DNA from: Cardiocondyla obscurior
Lineage: Eukaryota > Arthropoda > Insecta > Hymenoptera > Formicidae
DNA: 64,000 nt
Assembly: GCF_019399895.1 (NCBI RefSeq)
Contig: NC_091881.1
Span: forward strand, 1,614,501 to 1,678,500
Direction: 5' to 3'
In this document: piece after piece, positions 51,901-64,000 of the stretch
Layout of the letters: every line of letters starts with the position of its first letter
How positions within the stretch are numbered: the stretch's first letter is position 1
Notes under the pieces: generated by a model
The model's input: only the letters and a program-made list of their open reading frames with translations
The model's database searches: none
What the model was told of the DNA's origin: nothing
Made by a program: the position numbers and the translations under genes

Positions 51901-54900
51901 AAACGAAATGGTCTGGCGTGAATGATTAAATTTTGTTCGATTACTGCTACACGAAGAGAGCATCTTAAACAAAAATACTCCGGCAGAGATATTTCTTGCT
52001 TTATTAACGATCGCGATCACGGCCGTTTGGAGAAAACGGAAGAACTCACTTTGCATACACCGGTAAAACCGGAAGCGTGTACCGCCACCGCGTAGTCTCG
52101 CAGACGGCCTCGGCCGTCGTCTCGCGAACGAAATCAGGGTGAACGAGATAAAATCTCTAACCGTAACACCATTTCTCTCTGCTCCACGAGCGAAACTAGT
52201 CGAAACTCTTCCGAACAAAAGCAGAACTGTTGGCATTGCCGCTCATGCCTAAAAGGCGCGCTCAAAAGCGTTGCCGCGCGCAACGTAAACGAAATTCAGT
52301 CGGAAACGACGAAAAAATAAGACTCGAGAAAAGTTTGTATTCAATTTAACATGAAATTCGAGCACGTCTGCCGATAAAAGCGCCTAGTTGTCGCGCATTA
52401 ATACAAAATTAAAACTTGAAAACAATGCCGCGTCGAAATAACGGTATTTCAATTATCCTCCAGCGAAGTCTCGCAATTTTCTAAATTTTGTTCGTCGTAA
52501 ACGTTAAATAATATGATAAATTAAAATCTTTCTTTAATATTATATAAATTTGCGAACAAGTGTAAAATTAAAACGAAGCTGCATCGTTGATAATAGAAAC
52601 TCTCATTAAAACAAAATTCTAACTATTACAAAATTCATTCCAGTATAATTTTTTTCGGGTTTGTTCTTAAAATAATTAAGAGAGTTCTTTACGTATCGCG
52701 TTACCTATAAGCAGTAACAAGCGGACCGAAAATTACAGGAACGACTCCGAATGCCTTTCACGTAATTGCTCGCAAAATTAGGAAACGAATTAATTGCACG
52801 AAAAAAAAAAAAAAATTCTAATTCGTTTTAATACGAAACAAGAGAGCATATAACCGTGCGTCAATTAATGCGTAGCGAATTTCCCTCATTGAGTTTGTGT
52901 CGAAGTAATAAATTCTCCGCAATCTTAATTGCAAGCTGAACTCTAAATCTTGGACGACTGTCTAGAAATAAATTTGTACAAATCTCTTCATTTTTCAACA
53001 AGAAACACGGCTCCTCGTTGATAAAGCTCTCGTGAAAAATTATGTTTCTCACTGAAGAAATGGACTGACGTCGCTTTGCCTCTCGCGATGCTCGTTACAT
53101 CTTAAGAAATTGCGAATGAAAATGTACACTTTAAACATACGTACGGCAAATAGTTACAGCGCTCGGCATTTCGTTCCGTAACTGCGAAAGCAATCGGGAG
53201 TTAAGATCTCTAAATCAGTCCGCATCGATATCGGCGCTAGTCACCGTGGCGTAAATGCAATTAACTTCTTACCGGGCACGGGCGTGCGCGTAACTTCACG
53301 TAACTCCGCGACAAATAAATTATATCTCGAACCGGCGCGTGCTTTAATTGCTTCATCCAATACACTCGCGTGAGCAAAGTAACCCGGCTTAATGAACGGT
53401 CGGTAATAAAAGGCGTTACTGGGTGCTATGTCGCGCGAATCGCTCGTAGTACATTTCTCTTCGTTTCTTATCTATATGCCTTTCTTTTTTTTTCTCCCTC
53501 TATCGCTTTTTCCGACTTGTCTTTTTCCGAAACCTGCGTTCCGCCGTTCTGCGCCCATGGCTTCGCGACCGTTTCTTTACGAGGCCGCGAACTGGCTGGT
53601 TATGGTATTTCCATTAATCGCGGAAAAATAATTCTCTCAAGAGCGAGTATTTTGATTATCGATATTGAATTTTGTGATACATTAAATTTTGGTAATTCTG
53701 ATTTTTTTATTATTTTTTTTTTTTTTTAACGATAAAGAAGTTGAGAAGAAAATCATCTCACGTAGGTACGTGATCCCCTTAAATATAAAATTTTAAAGTT
53801 GTAACGCGGAATTATACAGAAAAATTTACAGCGCATATTTTAAAAAAGTACGTGAGAAAAAATTTCTTAACCTACCGTGTAAATACACGAATTTACGAAT
53901 CAAAGTAACATTGGTTTGAAATTAATTGCACTCAGTGATTCGTCGAAAATAAAACGTTTAGTTTATTTTTTCCTTTTATTAAAATAACTACGATATCGAT
54001 GATTCGGTTAACAAATATTTTATAAATTTTTTTCAAATAAAAAAATTTTATCTTACGATAAGGAAGGTATTATAACGTCGAAAAACATATCTGTGTATTC
54101 GACTGGAAAAATATCGGAAAAAAAAAGAAAAAAAACGTGTTCTCTCGGAGGGTTAATAATGCGCATTATGTACCGTTCCTTTTTACCTGAAACTATGGTA
54201 CGATAAGTTAGCTCATGATATTATTTAAATGCGCTGCTGCAAATGCAAAAGCTCGAAGTCTCAGGTAGTTATAGAGCTCAAGCAGTTAAGTACGACATTA
54301 AGTATTCTCACACAATTTACTGATGGAAGCATTTCTTCAATTTTCCGTAACATTTTGTAATTGCGGAAGTAAAAGCAACAATAAAGACAACAAAGGCTAA
54401 TGAATAAATTTTATTGACGGAACCTTCCGGTCGCTGCAATTTAAATTTATTATTACGGACACGTTAGGTTTCCCAGGTATTTTCTATTTTATATTTCTAT
54501 TCCGAGCTAACATGAGCTATCTTAAACTTTCAATGAGGAACGGTCGACATGATTGAGAGATGATTTATAGCGTCGTCGGAGAAATTCCATTATTTGAGAT
54601 TTAAATATTTTATAAATCACGTGCACGTATTCTATTAACGTAATTTTATTTTATATAATTTTTCTGTTGCAAAGTCAATATCACAGCTTTTGAATTAAAA
54701 TTAAAATACGCCATTCACATTGCGCCATGGGTGTAACTCTTTATATTTCGAACGGTCAAATGACGTTTAACGCTACAAACGACGAGATAATCGTGTTTAT
54801 AAAATATAATACGCGTGCGTTTAATGTGCGCTCTCTAGATAAGCTATATCTAAAATCTATAACATAATTGTTGTTGCTCGGTAACCAAATGTCTGAACAA

Positions 54901-57900
54901 CAATGTTTACAGATCTGATCATTGAAATAACTAGGTTACCAGAGAAATGCGGATTAAAGTGTAAATAGCTCCGCTCGATGGGCGATAATTGACCGAATTT
55001 TCCAACGTTGGCGCACATTATACTTGTTAATTTATATATTTAATTGTCGCGAAATAATATTCGTCGAGCTGACGCTTGGAAAACAAGTGGAGAGAGCTGT
55101 TACGTTCTTACTGAGCACCTACTCTACGTAGAATTTATTAGATGGTCGGTAAACGGTAACATTGTAGCAACGTGTTAAATAGATGTTACACCGGTCATTT
55201 AAATATTTTTACTTGGATATTTATGCACATTCGTGCCTGCGCGACTTGATAGCCACGACAACGTCGAGAATATCTACATCGTCCCGAATACGGCCTCTCT
55301 CTCGTTATTTTCACTTTAAATTCTCTCAGGTCGTGTCTCACCTGGAAACACTACGTTGCCGCGATTATAATGCCTCGAGCGGATATAAGAACGACTGCAT
55401 ATTCATTTCGGTTTACGTCGTTGGAGCGTGGACGATGCCGCGGAACGTTACGGGAACAAAAACTCGATCCCTATGTATCAAACATTTTTCCGAGACCTGC
55501 ATTTCCACGCGGCACGTCAACAGCGTGATTTAACGCCTCTGCTTACGTTCATTACTTTTATTATGAGACCTCGCGCGCGACCTCGTTTCGGAATTTCAAC
55601 GTGACGAACGCGCCTCGCCGCGGTGACACGAGGATCAAGAATTATATTACGACGGAATTAAGAGGGTGGCATCTTTCTCCGCGCATTTTTTTTTTTTTTT
55701 TTTTCCCTGTAATATTTAGCTCAGGTGACAAAATTGAATTTCCCAGATAAATAAGAAAGGCAAGCTTTTCTACGCGATTCCCTACGCGACGCAGAGCACC
55801 TTGCATAAGTCCGATAGGTTTTTCCCGCTAGCGCGCGACTGCAAAGTATCAGCGAAATTTCTGAGCGTTATATATTCGATAGCCGAATACGAAATTACTT
55901 GCGGTTTCAATTTGGAAGCGCAATCGAACAATATTGAATCTAATTCAAGCCAAGTGCCGGTACGCCGGAATTGGGTGACACCGATACGTCCATATAACGG
56001 TACCCCGAATTTTTTTTCTTTTTTTTTTCCCCTTTTTCAATTACAAATGCAAACGAAATTTGACGTGCCAAAAATTAAAAGCGTCCAATACCGTGTTTTC
56101 GGTGCAATGGGCAAATTGCGAGATTCGTCGGTTCGACAACCGCTATTTATTGATATGGCAATCAACACGGGCGCGAAAAATGGAATCGGCACGAGTCTTT
56201 CTACGAGATGTATCGGTTGTATACAACCGACGCAGAGTATAAATTACTTTCGAAAATAATAGATCTAGATCGTCCCGTTTATCCGAACGTATAATTTTCT
56301 ATTTAGCAATTATTTAACAAATTTAATAAGTATTAACTGATAGTAATCTCAATTTGTTGCATTAGTATTTAAATTTGAAACTTGAATTCGGACAGAACTC
56401 TTTTTAATATACCTTGAAAACAATTTCTAATCAATGGTGAAATAACTTTGTCAGATGGTGTAAACTTGCATAGCGAGCGATCTGTTTAATTAACAAAGCT
56501 ATCTCGTACAGATTATGTCCGCTATCAAGCATATATATAAATTTCTATTAAATCATGCGGAATGTTATTGAGCATAATCATGATGAGGGATTGCATTATT
56601 GGATATCTTCCACTCGAGTAATTCCAGTAAATTCATCGCGGATCGGTTGGAAAATTTACGGGACGCAAGCTTGCAATATCAATGGACTTAAAAATTATTG
56701 CACTGCTCGCATAAACTTGCATCTCTTTGTTAAAACGGTTCCCCTCCTCTCCCTCCAATTCTGAATAGCACTCTACATAATAAACGATTTGTATTAACGG
56801 TCATGCCCTTCTCTTTAATTCATCAAATGTCAAATATATTTATTGCATTCAAATACGTATCAGATTACTGCGAAGTAATCTATCTGTTCTCGATTTTAAT
56901 GTAAAGGCCAAATTAAATTGTTAAAAAGAAAGGATAAAAATATTTTTTGTTGGACGAAAAGTGCATGTGTAGAAAGAAAAAGCCCACAGCAAAGCAATTT
57001 TGTCGAAATTTTATTTTTGTTTGTACTCTGCTTACGATAAATTTTTTGTATAAACTTCAAAACAATTCAATCATTATTAAAAATAAAAACTTAAATACAA
57101 ATCTTTGGTATTTCAAAAAGGACGTATTTTAAAATTCGATAACTCTTGCATAATTTAGCTTGGAAGCACAAACGTATTAACAAAGAAATTAAAAGAAAAT
57201 TTTTTTTTGTTTAAAGTAAACGAATAAAAGCATATGTACATAAAATTTCAAACAGCACACTCCGTAAAACAATAATCCTTTGTGATAGAGCTCGCGAAGT
57301 CATGCGAATGGATTAATTTCTCAACCGGGAATATCTCGATAGAAATTTCACAGAAAGGAAAGTACCGAACGCACAATGAAATATAGGATTGTCGAATATC
57401 GAAAAACAGACGCGTCTCGGTTCGATATTATTATTAATTTTTTTTTTTCTCAAATAACTGTTATTAAAAAAACGAGACGAGTGAATTCTTTGTGACTCCC
57501 ATATACGATTGGCCGAAAAAGCCATCCTTTACGTTTCCCGGCGATTCAATTTAACCGCGACCGGGCGAACTGGCGGACGAGCGCCGTCATGAAGTTGTCC
57601 AAGTAGATTGGATCTTATTGAATCCAGAACTGTCCTGCTGGAAGGACAGGACCCTCCGCCACTCAATGGGAACGAGCTCGCGTCCCCATATAAAACAGCG
57701 TGCTCGCGTCGCTTACCCGGTATTGGATTGCGACGTTAGCGTTCAAATCGTTGTGAATCTCGGGTCAACACCTGGTACTATGAGAGAGGGAAAGACAGCG
57801 CGGGCACGCTGAATTTAACTCGCGAAAAAGTTGTCACGGATGAGCAGAGTTCACTTTTGATTGCTTACGAGCCACCGTTTCCGCGTCGTTCGCCGCGGAT

Positions 57901-59623
57901 CGCTACGTCGTCGTTTACTTCACGGGTAGTAGGTCGGCTAAAGCGGAGGAAAGCGGGTGATCGAAGGGAGGGAAAGAGACGGGCGGTCGAAGGAAACGAA
58001 AGAGACGGGCCATCCCGGAGGATGACTCCCGTAAAGCGCGACTCACCCAGAGCTTTCACTGGCAAATAGCAATAGCTTGTCCGAAAATATGTCGACAGTC
58101 TAGTAAAAATATTGCACCGGGGGAAATATCACCAGTTAGAAGCCCGGCCGAAAGTATTCGGTTTTATCGGCACGTCACAGAAAATTGGTTGCAGCGGATA
58201 ACAGTAAATAATCCATCAAAGCGTAAGTTTTGATAGAATTTCGATGAACTGTCTGTGCTAGATGCTAAAGCTAGATAGCAGCGCGCGCTATGCATCATTT
58301 TTGCGTCAGAACTTATACAGTACAGTACTGCCATTTTTACAAAGTGAAAATGTTTACAGTTTAAGCGAACACGTTTGCTAAAATCTAAGGTATCAGATGT
58401 ATTTTTAATAGCCAAGCGTCTCCGATAAAACACCCTTGCTTTCCAATAAAGTTTTCCAACTTTTCCGCAGCTACGAAGCGAAAACGAGCGCGCGCGTTAT
58501 ACACAAAATCCTAATACTCCGTGTTTTATTTGCCATTCAAATAATAAAAAAAAAACGCGCGATTAACGATTACGAAATCGTAGATCAAGATTTCTGAGAT
58601 TTTTAATTCGCCGTCGAGAAACCGAAGTCACGGGAAAGCTACGTAGTTGAGTTTTCTACACTTGGCTAATGGAGGAAAGCGTCGTGTAAGCTGAGCTTAA
58701 ACTCCACCGACGATATATATCCTTGGCAATTCATTCGATTAATTCGCGCGTGTGATCCAATAATGTTTCCTGCGAGGCTGCCTTTCGGGTCAAAAGTCGG
58801 TTGCCGGTGCATCTCTTCCGGATATTGGAACTCCCGCAACAATGAAAAGGACCGTTTTCTTTTTCAACGGCGGCAAGTTACGGTAGTTGGAACCGATCGC
58901 CCGGGTTGTACGAAATTTTTTCACGCACGGTTATCAGAATCGCGCGTCCATGATTAAGTTCGAGTGATAGAAACGGGTATCGAGATAAACGAAATTATGA
59001 AACTTCGAAATAATCCGCGCTCAATAATAATTAAAAAAAAAAAAAAAAAAAAAAAAAACCTATGTCGAATCTATATTCTTTTACACGTTTTTTAATTATT
59101 TTAGTTACGTCAAATTATATAATTTGATTAAAAAATAAGAATAGGGCGAATACAAACGAGTTATTAAATACAATTAATATTAATAAATCGACAATTATCA
59201 TTGATAATTAATGAATAACTTAAATCCCTATTTATTTTTATCGGATATAAGATATATAACTTCTTATTAAATTTTTCTTTTTCCTTTTATATCTCTTTTT
59301 CTCTTCTTTCATCATTTTGATTGACAGTTCATTAATTAATTAATCTATTCTAACAATCGGAATTACTTCATTTACATTCTGCGCAACGGATATAGCGCAC
59401 TAAAGGCATAATGCATGTGGTAACTCACCGAATATGGGATTCCCACGATGCGTTGTCAGTCCGCCAAGGGTTAATACGTGGGAGTGATCTGCAGTTACCA
59501 CGAGGAGTGTTTCCGTGAGATCGACCTCCTTCATAACTGCCTCGACGGCTTCCTCCAGAGCTAGAGTCTCATACAGGGCGCGATAAGCATTGTTGTAATG
59601 GTGCGCATGGTCGATTCTCCCAC
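36443..59623 (-). CDS. ALP: Alkaline phosphatase (probably membrane-bound), 5'-partial, last three exons
   Basis: A metalloenzyme that hydrolyses phosphate monoesters outside the cell, usually GPI-anchored in insects. Exons on the minus strand, in transcript order, are 59429-59623, 43617-43738 and 36443-36901. Phases match at both joins: a split Gly codon at the first and a codon boundary at the second. They encode about 258 residues covering the C-terminal half of the family. Metal-site motifs are visible: GGRIDHAHH (with the Glu of the usual VEGGRID in the missing upstream exon), TADHSH, and THGGEDVPVF. Two very long introns (about 6.7 and 15.7 kb) separate the exons. The 5' two-thirds is not in the window as far as I can see. 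The larger intron contains antisense copy 2 of the duplicated cassette. Confidence 0.93.
36902..43616 (-). other. Alkaline phosphatase intron (6.7 kb)
   Basis: GTAAGG donor and TAATTACAG acceptor on the minus strand. No exon, RNA gene or clear transposon was recognised. It contains a 23-base T run (37537-37559) and a 23-bp palindrome at 42320-42342. Confidence 0.8.
42320..42342. repeat. 23-bp palindrome
   Basis: CAAGATTAAT-TTA-ATTAATCTTG, two perfect 10-base arms around three bases. It is AT-rich and lies in an intron; it may be chance. Confidence 0.6.
43617..43738 (-). CDS. ALP: Alkaline phosphatase penultimate exon
   Basis: A 122-bp exon bounded by a TTATCAG acceptor and a CAG/GTAAGG donor. 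It encodes (G)SDSKVSDVDGQPYTTLLYSNGPGY followed by THPRNILREAGKDSIQ. The DGQPYTTLLYSNGPGY block is the family signature found between the ADHSH region and THGGED. Both phases agree with the flanking exons, so the assignment does not rest on similarity alone. Confidence 0.93.
44338..44365. repeat. (CCG/CCA)n trinucleotide repeat
   Basis: About nine CCN units, mostly CCG, inside a GC-rich patch of the intron. Confidence 0.8.
47089..47645 (+). repeat. Duplicated two-exon cassette, copy 2
   Basis: Direct-orientation copy of 26769-27322. Exon-like blocks E4' 47130-47367 (238 bp) and E5' 47547-47587 (41 bp) keep the acceptors GTTACAG and GTTGCAG and the donors GTAAGG and GTGAGT. The intron between them is 179 bp against 187 bp in copy 1. 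Similarity fades about 40 bases before E4' and 55 bases after E5', so no copy of E1-E3 accompanies it. It lies inside, and opposite to, an alkaline phosphatase intron. It could be an alternative leader exon pair, an internal exon pair of the same long transcript, or a dispersed repeat. Confidence 0.88.
59033..59058. repeat. 26-base A homopolymer
   Basis: Longest homopolymer noticed in the window, located 370 bases from the alkaline phosphatase exon. Confidence 0.8.
59429..59623 (-). CDS. ALP: Alkaline phosphatase exon with metal-binding motifs
   Basis: A 195-bp exon between an ATTTCAG acceptor and a TTCG/GTGAGT donor. It encodes (G)GRIDHAHHYNNAYRALYETL, then EEAVEAVMKEVDLTETLLVVTADHSHVLTLGGLTTHRGNPIF(G). 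By family knowledge the Asp and His of RIDHAHH and the Asp-His of TADHSH bind active-site metals. The first codon is split with an upstream exon that should end in a VEG-type sequence; I did not find that exon between 59.7 and 64 kb. Confidence 0.95.
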
Positions 59624-62600
59624 CTGAAATGAAACGCCGACAGATCTCGCTCATGAAACGCTCATGAAATGCCACCATTTATTAAAATTATCAGCTACTT
59701 CAACTACCTTCATATAAGGCAACGCTTCGTGTCTCATATATATATTTAAAGACTTCCGCTATTTTTCTTTTCATATTTCTTTATACACATGTGTCAAATT
59801 TATATAAATGTATCAATTTATTTGATATCTTCTTCATATCGAGTACGTGAAGTTTATTTTTCTCAGATAATTAAAATAGTTTCAAATGTAAGTCTTTGTA
59901 GCTCTGTCGACTTCCAATTTTTTTTAGGTCAACTTTAAAAAAAAAAAAAAGGGCGTTTATTTAGATACGCTGCGATTCTTTATATTGAAGTCAATTAGAG
60001 TAAAATTTTAATTGTTATTACGTGTTTCTTGTCGTCCGTTGACTTAAGTAAGGACGTGAATTCTATCCGAAGTTCGTTCACGTTTTATTTACTCCTATGT
60101 AAGTTGGCTCATAGAACGTTTGTCATTTGATAGCTTCATTAATAGTTTTCAATTGGATTTTAATCAGTGGTGTCAATCATGGGTGAGACGTTACTCGTTA
60201 CCCACATAGTTACGGTCTGCATGAGAGCAGCGGTGCCCGTTATCGCATTAACAAAGTTACACGAATGGACTTAACTCGATCATCGTGATAATTCTATCAT
60301 GGCAAAATGGTGGCGTAGCCGCGCACGCGAGCGTTCGCCGTAATAGCAATGATCAAAAAATAGCCGCAAAAATTGTCACACAGAGCAAGAGAAAGGGGAG
60401 TTACAACGTTATTTTCCAGTTATTATAGATAACGAGAAAATTAATGAAAGAACACTACCAATTGTAGTACGCCGGCCAAAGCTTAATTCTCTATCATTGA
60501 AATCCACATAAAGCCCGATTGTTTAACAATTTGTATTTATTAAGTGTCAAAAAGATACACAAATATTCAATTAAATTTATTGATCAGACACCTGAACCAT
60601 TGGACAAAGAGATTTCATTCGATTTCAGCGAAATTACGAGACTGTGTAATTAAAATAAAAAAAAAAAATAAAAAAAATAAAAAATTAAAAAAAAAATTGA
60701 GAGAACAGTAGAGTAAAAATACAGAAGAGATACTAGAGTTTTTATGTTACATCTCTCATACTCAGCTACCTTTTGATTATCGATAGCCCGCTATGTACTC
60801 GCGCGCGGAGTTGCGTACATATGACGTACATCTGACCTGTCCCGTTTCGATCCATACAAATACGGTCAGTGCGTCGGATGCATTGCTTGCGGTTCTGTCA
60901 ACTGTTATATATATACGAAACAATAACTCCTACAGCTAGTCATCCTTTGGTGTATCGAATAACATTATTCACACAAGCCTTGAGCCCACCACTTCATCTA
61001 GTTATAACATATTCAGCCCATAATCAATTCACAGATATAGTCTCCTGTCACTTGTTATGGTAATAATTTGTTATGGTAATTTACATATTTACCGATATCT
61101 TTCAAAGCTTTGACTGTTATCGAATCGTTATCTAGGGTGACACGTGAGTTTCCGTGAAAGGCTTTATTTCATGCATATTTATGACGGTTCCGATAAGCGC
61201 GATTTTTTTTATTAATATTCACAGTATAAAATATATTTAAAACATTTCTTTTTTTTTTTTCTGAATGATAAAGTTTAGCTACGTTTTCTCGTGATACTTT
61301 CGCGCTCAGTTCTCAACGTGACCCCGATCGTTAAGTGTAAAAAGACGCGGATCACGGTACGTCCGCTGGTTTTACAATCATTAAGAGCGCTGCTGAATAA
61401 AAGTTGTAAAGAAGCTACGAGATAAACTATATCACGGCCGGCGTTCAATTGCCGGGCGATGCTTAAGAACTTGCATCGCTTGCATGTCACGAGTGAACGG
61501 CATCGATCCTCTCGTTATACGCGTGTCATTCATGTACAAACTCACTCGATCGAGGCTCTTATCCAATTACCGTACGCTGCAAAGCTGGGCTTCATTATAG
61601 ATATCATCCTGAAGAGCTCGACTGATCCCACGCATAGATAAATATGTAATTGTTGCATTTGATCTTTTACTCTATTCGAGTCTCTCCAGCTTTAATCTGC
61701 TTGACTTGGAAGCGACATGTATGAATATCCTTTTATGCGTCCACGAAGTAATTATATCGCAAGCGGTAATTTCGCGTTTGAGATAGGTGTAATAATTGCG
61801 ATAAATTTGACTGTTACTTCAACCTCTTTCAGACAATTTGACTTTAAAAAAAAAAAAAAAAGAAATCTTTTGAAGTATACGTTGTTTTAAAGCTATCTCA
61901 ATTTTGCTTTCTTTAATTTAAATAAATTTTCAAATAGCATTTAGAAAATGTTATAAAATAAAAATCTTTTTATCTTTTAATTAAGACACCTATTGTTTAA
62001 ACTTTCTTTATCGAAACTTTATAATCTAAATAACAACCTAAAGTTTCCAATTTTACTTTTGAAACATTGCTTTGAAATTGAAAGTTTTTCTCAGCAAGCG
62101 CAATTGCAGTCATTAAGTTCGATACAATGGCATCCCTTTTACGTCGCGTACAATAAATAAAAATGGCTTCGGTATGTACGAAGGAATCGAAAATATTTAT
62201 CAAGAACGCCTTGGTGTTCGATTGACGAGTACGTCGCAACGAACTGTATATCGCTACGTTGCCTATTTCGTCTGGCAAGCAGCTGAAAAACGTCATAAAA
62301 TAAAAAATACCGAAATGTCACCGGGGAAATAAAATAACGTTAAAAACAAAGAGAATCCGACAAACTGCGACCAGCAGGAACGACAGCGAGGCAGAACCAT
62401 TCGTCGCTGTTAGCCTTCGCCGAAGCGCGATTAAAGTGCGGACAATCGATAGCGCGTTTCAACGCCGCAGTAATAAAGCGGAAATTGGCGTTGATTTCGA
62501 TTCTATCTTTATGCCGCTCACTCGAAATACTCGCTATTAGTGTATGAAACAACCGGGAAATGTAAAAATAAGATGCTAAAATATATTTCGATTCGCTTCG

Positions 62601-64000
62601 TCTACTTTACTTTGTCGTCATGGGCGTTACGATGTATCCTTTTATAGTGTCCCATAAGTAGAATAATGTATGCGGTCAGTCGTTTCGTGCGCGCGGGATG
62701 GTCGCCGGAAATATGATATTTTCCGAGATAGGTTCCTTAATAAGGTCGCGAATTGTCGCACAGCCACAATTTTCCCGCAACGGAAAAGCTTGCCTCGATC
62801 CAGCGGATTTATTCGAGTAATTCCGTTTGTTAGACTAATTCCCATTGAGATAAACTTATGTAAATTGCATAAATGAAATTTACTACTTCCGCCGTAGCGA
62901 CCGTTATATGGACGAATCTGTTATTTCTTCGTATTTGCGCCGAGCGATCTTGATTATCCGTGAAACTCCGATTGCTGCTATTCGATACAATGCCGGGGCG
63001 CTATCTTAGTGATGACAGTTGGCGAACATGCAGTTCACTGAACAGTCACTGCACTTCGATTATGACGGCTGCTTATTACAAGCTACGATTATTACGAGCT
63101 CGCCTGTATCTCTGATTGCACCAGTTTCCCCTAATGGCCACTTAGTCGACAGCAGTGAAGATAGACCTTATGCCGGCAACAATTCGAAATGCAAAGATAA
63201 AAAAAGAACATCAACGTGCGACGATTCGCACGAATAATTTTGTAAATATTAATTATTCGGAAACATTATTTTACGTCGATTCTCGGTTCGTAAATTTAGT
63301 TTACATAATAACGCATGTAAAAAGAAAAAAAAAAAAAGATGTTTTTTCTCGTACCTGTAGAAAAGACCTTTTAAAGCCTTTTAATTAATTTGTAGCTCGA
63401 GGAAACGTTGATGTTTGAATTCTCTAATTTCACTTCTCTATAATTTTAACGGTCGGTTTATCAAACTCTGTTGACGATTGCAAAATTTGCAGTGCAAACG
63501 CGTCCCGAATTTGACTTCTGCTTTCGGGATTGTTTAAGGGCGCTTACCTATCGGAATAGTACTCAAAGATTTGTGGAAAGCACTACACACAGCGAGTCAG
63601 GCGGCTGTCTTCGTTCGTTTACCTCTCTCGCGAACTTTAGATTTTAATTCGGACGGACAGCGTCCGGCAAATTACGTTCGTACCGTTAATTTTAGGAAGC
63701 CCGTTTTATAGGGACTATCGAGTCCCCGTTGGTTTAGTGGCTCGTATCTGCTTCTCTACATCGCAGCTGGCCTCCTAACTGAAACTCAAAGTAAATACCG
63801 CGGCACTGCAACGCGGGGCATTTACTGCAAAATTAGTTTTCCGCTATTTTCAACTGAGCGCATGTGTAAAAGGATTAAATCATTTGAGAACGCGATCGAT
63901 TTCGAGTAATTTTAGCTTCGAAATAATATACGATCTTTAATTAACGCGTTACGTATAATTATCATACTATTCATTATGCACGATAGGTACATGACTTCTA
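59624..64000. other. Probable alkaline phosphatase upstream intron or 5' flank, no exon recognised
   Basis: I searched the minus strand for the expected VEG-type exon end and earlier family motifs and saw none. A 99-codon minus-strand frame (62296-61997) follows a TTTTTCAG, but it has no recognised domain. Confidence 0.5.

Larger units (their letters stand above)
43739..59428 (-). other. Alkaline phosphatase intron (15.7 kb) containing an antisense cassette
   Basis: GTGAGT donor and TTATCAG acceptor on the minus strand. Apart from cassette copy 2 and a (CCG)n tract it holds only AT-rich sequence, homopolymers and chance open frames that I could not support. Confidence 0.8.

Noticed and set aside
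55801..56259. 152-codon + strand ORF
   Set aside because: Contains a homopolymer-encoded Phe run and a mixture of unrelated composition; no motif seen.
61997..62296. 99-codon minus-strand ORF after a TTTTTCAG
   Set aside because: Reads fairly protein-like but matches no alkaline phosphatase segment expected upstream and no family I recognise; not strong enough to call.
1..64000. CRISPR arrays, rRNA, known microRNA seeds, bacterial-type operons
   Set aside because: None seen; repeats are simple sequence, local duplications or a MITE, and the genome is clearly eukaryotic.

Overview
The window is a piece of an insect nuclear genome, most likely a hymenopteran and plausibly an ant. The evidence is an insect-type SERCA gene with many short AT-rich GT-AG introns, compact coding exons in long non-coding DNA, undepleted CpG in GC-rich islands (about 11-16 kb, 25.8-26.2 kb, 57.5-58 kb), frequent A/T runs, and no bacterial-style operons, tRNA or rRNA genes. 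Species assignment is inference.

Layout. (1) 1-4710, + strand: ten exons of SERCA, the sarco/endoplasmic reticulum Ca2+-ATPase. Only the first N-terminal residues are missing off the left edge; the 3' UTR follows to about 5.6-6.2 kb. (2) 6.2-25 kb: mostly non-coding DNA with a GC-rich island. It holds a weak candidate coding exon (12.0 kb), a decayed local duplication (17.0-17.95 kb), hairpins, simple repeats, and a 133-bp TA-flanked inverted-repeat element (24.9 kb). (3) 25.5-27.3 kb: a CpG-rich region with a candidate coding exon on the minus strand and a + strand series of exon-like blocks with good splice sites but no start-to-stop ORF through them, read as a lncRNA or a uORF-rich 5' leader. 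(4) 36.4-59.6 kb, minus strand: the last three exons of an alkaline phosphatase, spread over 23 kb by introns of about 6.7 and 15.7 kb. The middle exon lies on the opposite strand to a meaningless ORF and was found by reading the reverse complement. (5) 59.6-64 kb: no exon recognised; upstream alkaline phosphatase exons are probably to the right of the window.

The least expected feature is a two-exon cassette (238-bp exon, intron of about 180 bp, 41-bp exon) of the + strand transcript at 26.8-27.3 kb. It is present again at 47.1-47.6 kb with identical exon lengths and conserved splice sites, about 20.3 kb away in direct orientation. The second copy lies antisense inside the largest visible alkaline phosphatase intron. 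It could supply alternative leader exons, form part of a long antisense transcript, or be a dispersed repeat; sequence alone cannot decide.

SERCA pumps cytosolic Ca2+ into the ER/SR, and the alkaline phosphatase is an extracellular or membrane-anchored phosphomonoesterase. Nothing here links the two functionally. They are neighbours on opposite strands with about 30 kb between their 3' ends.
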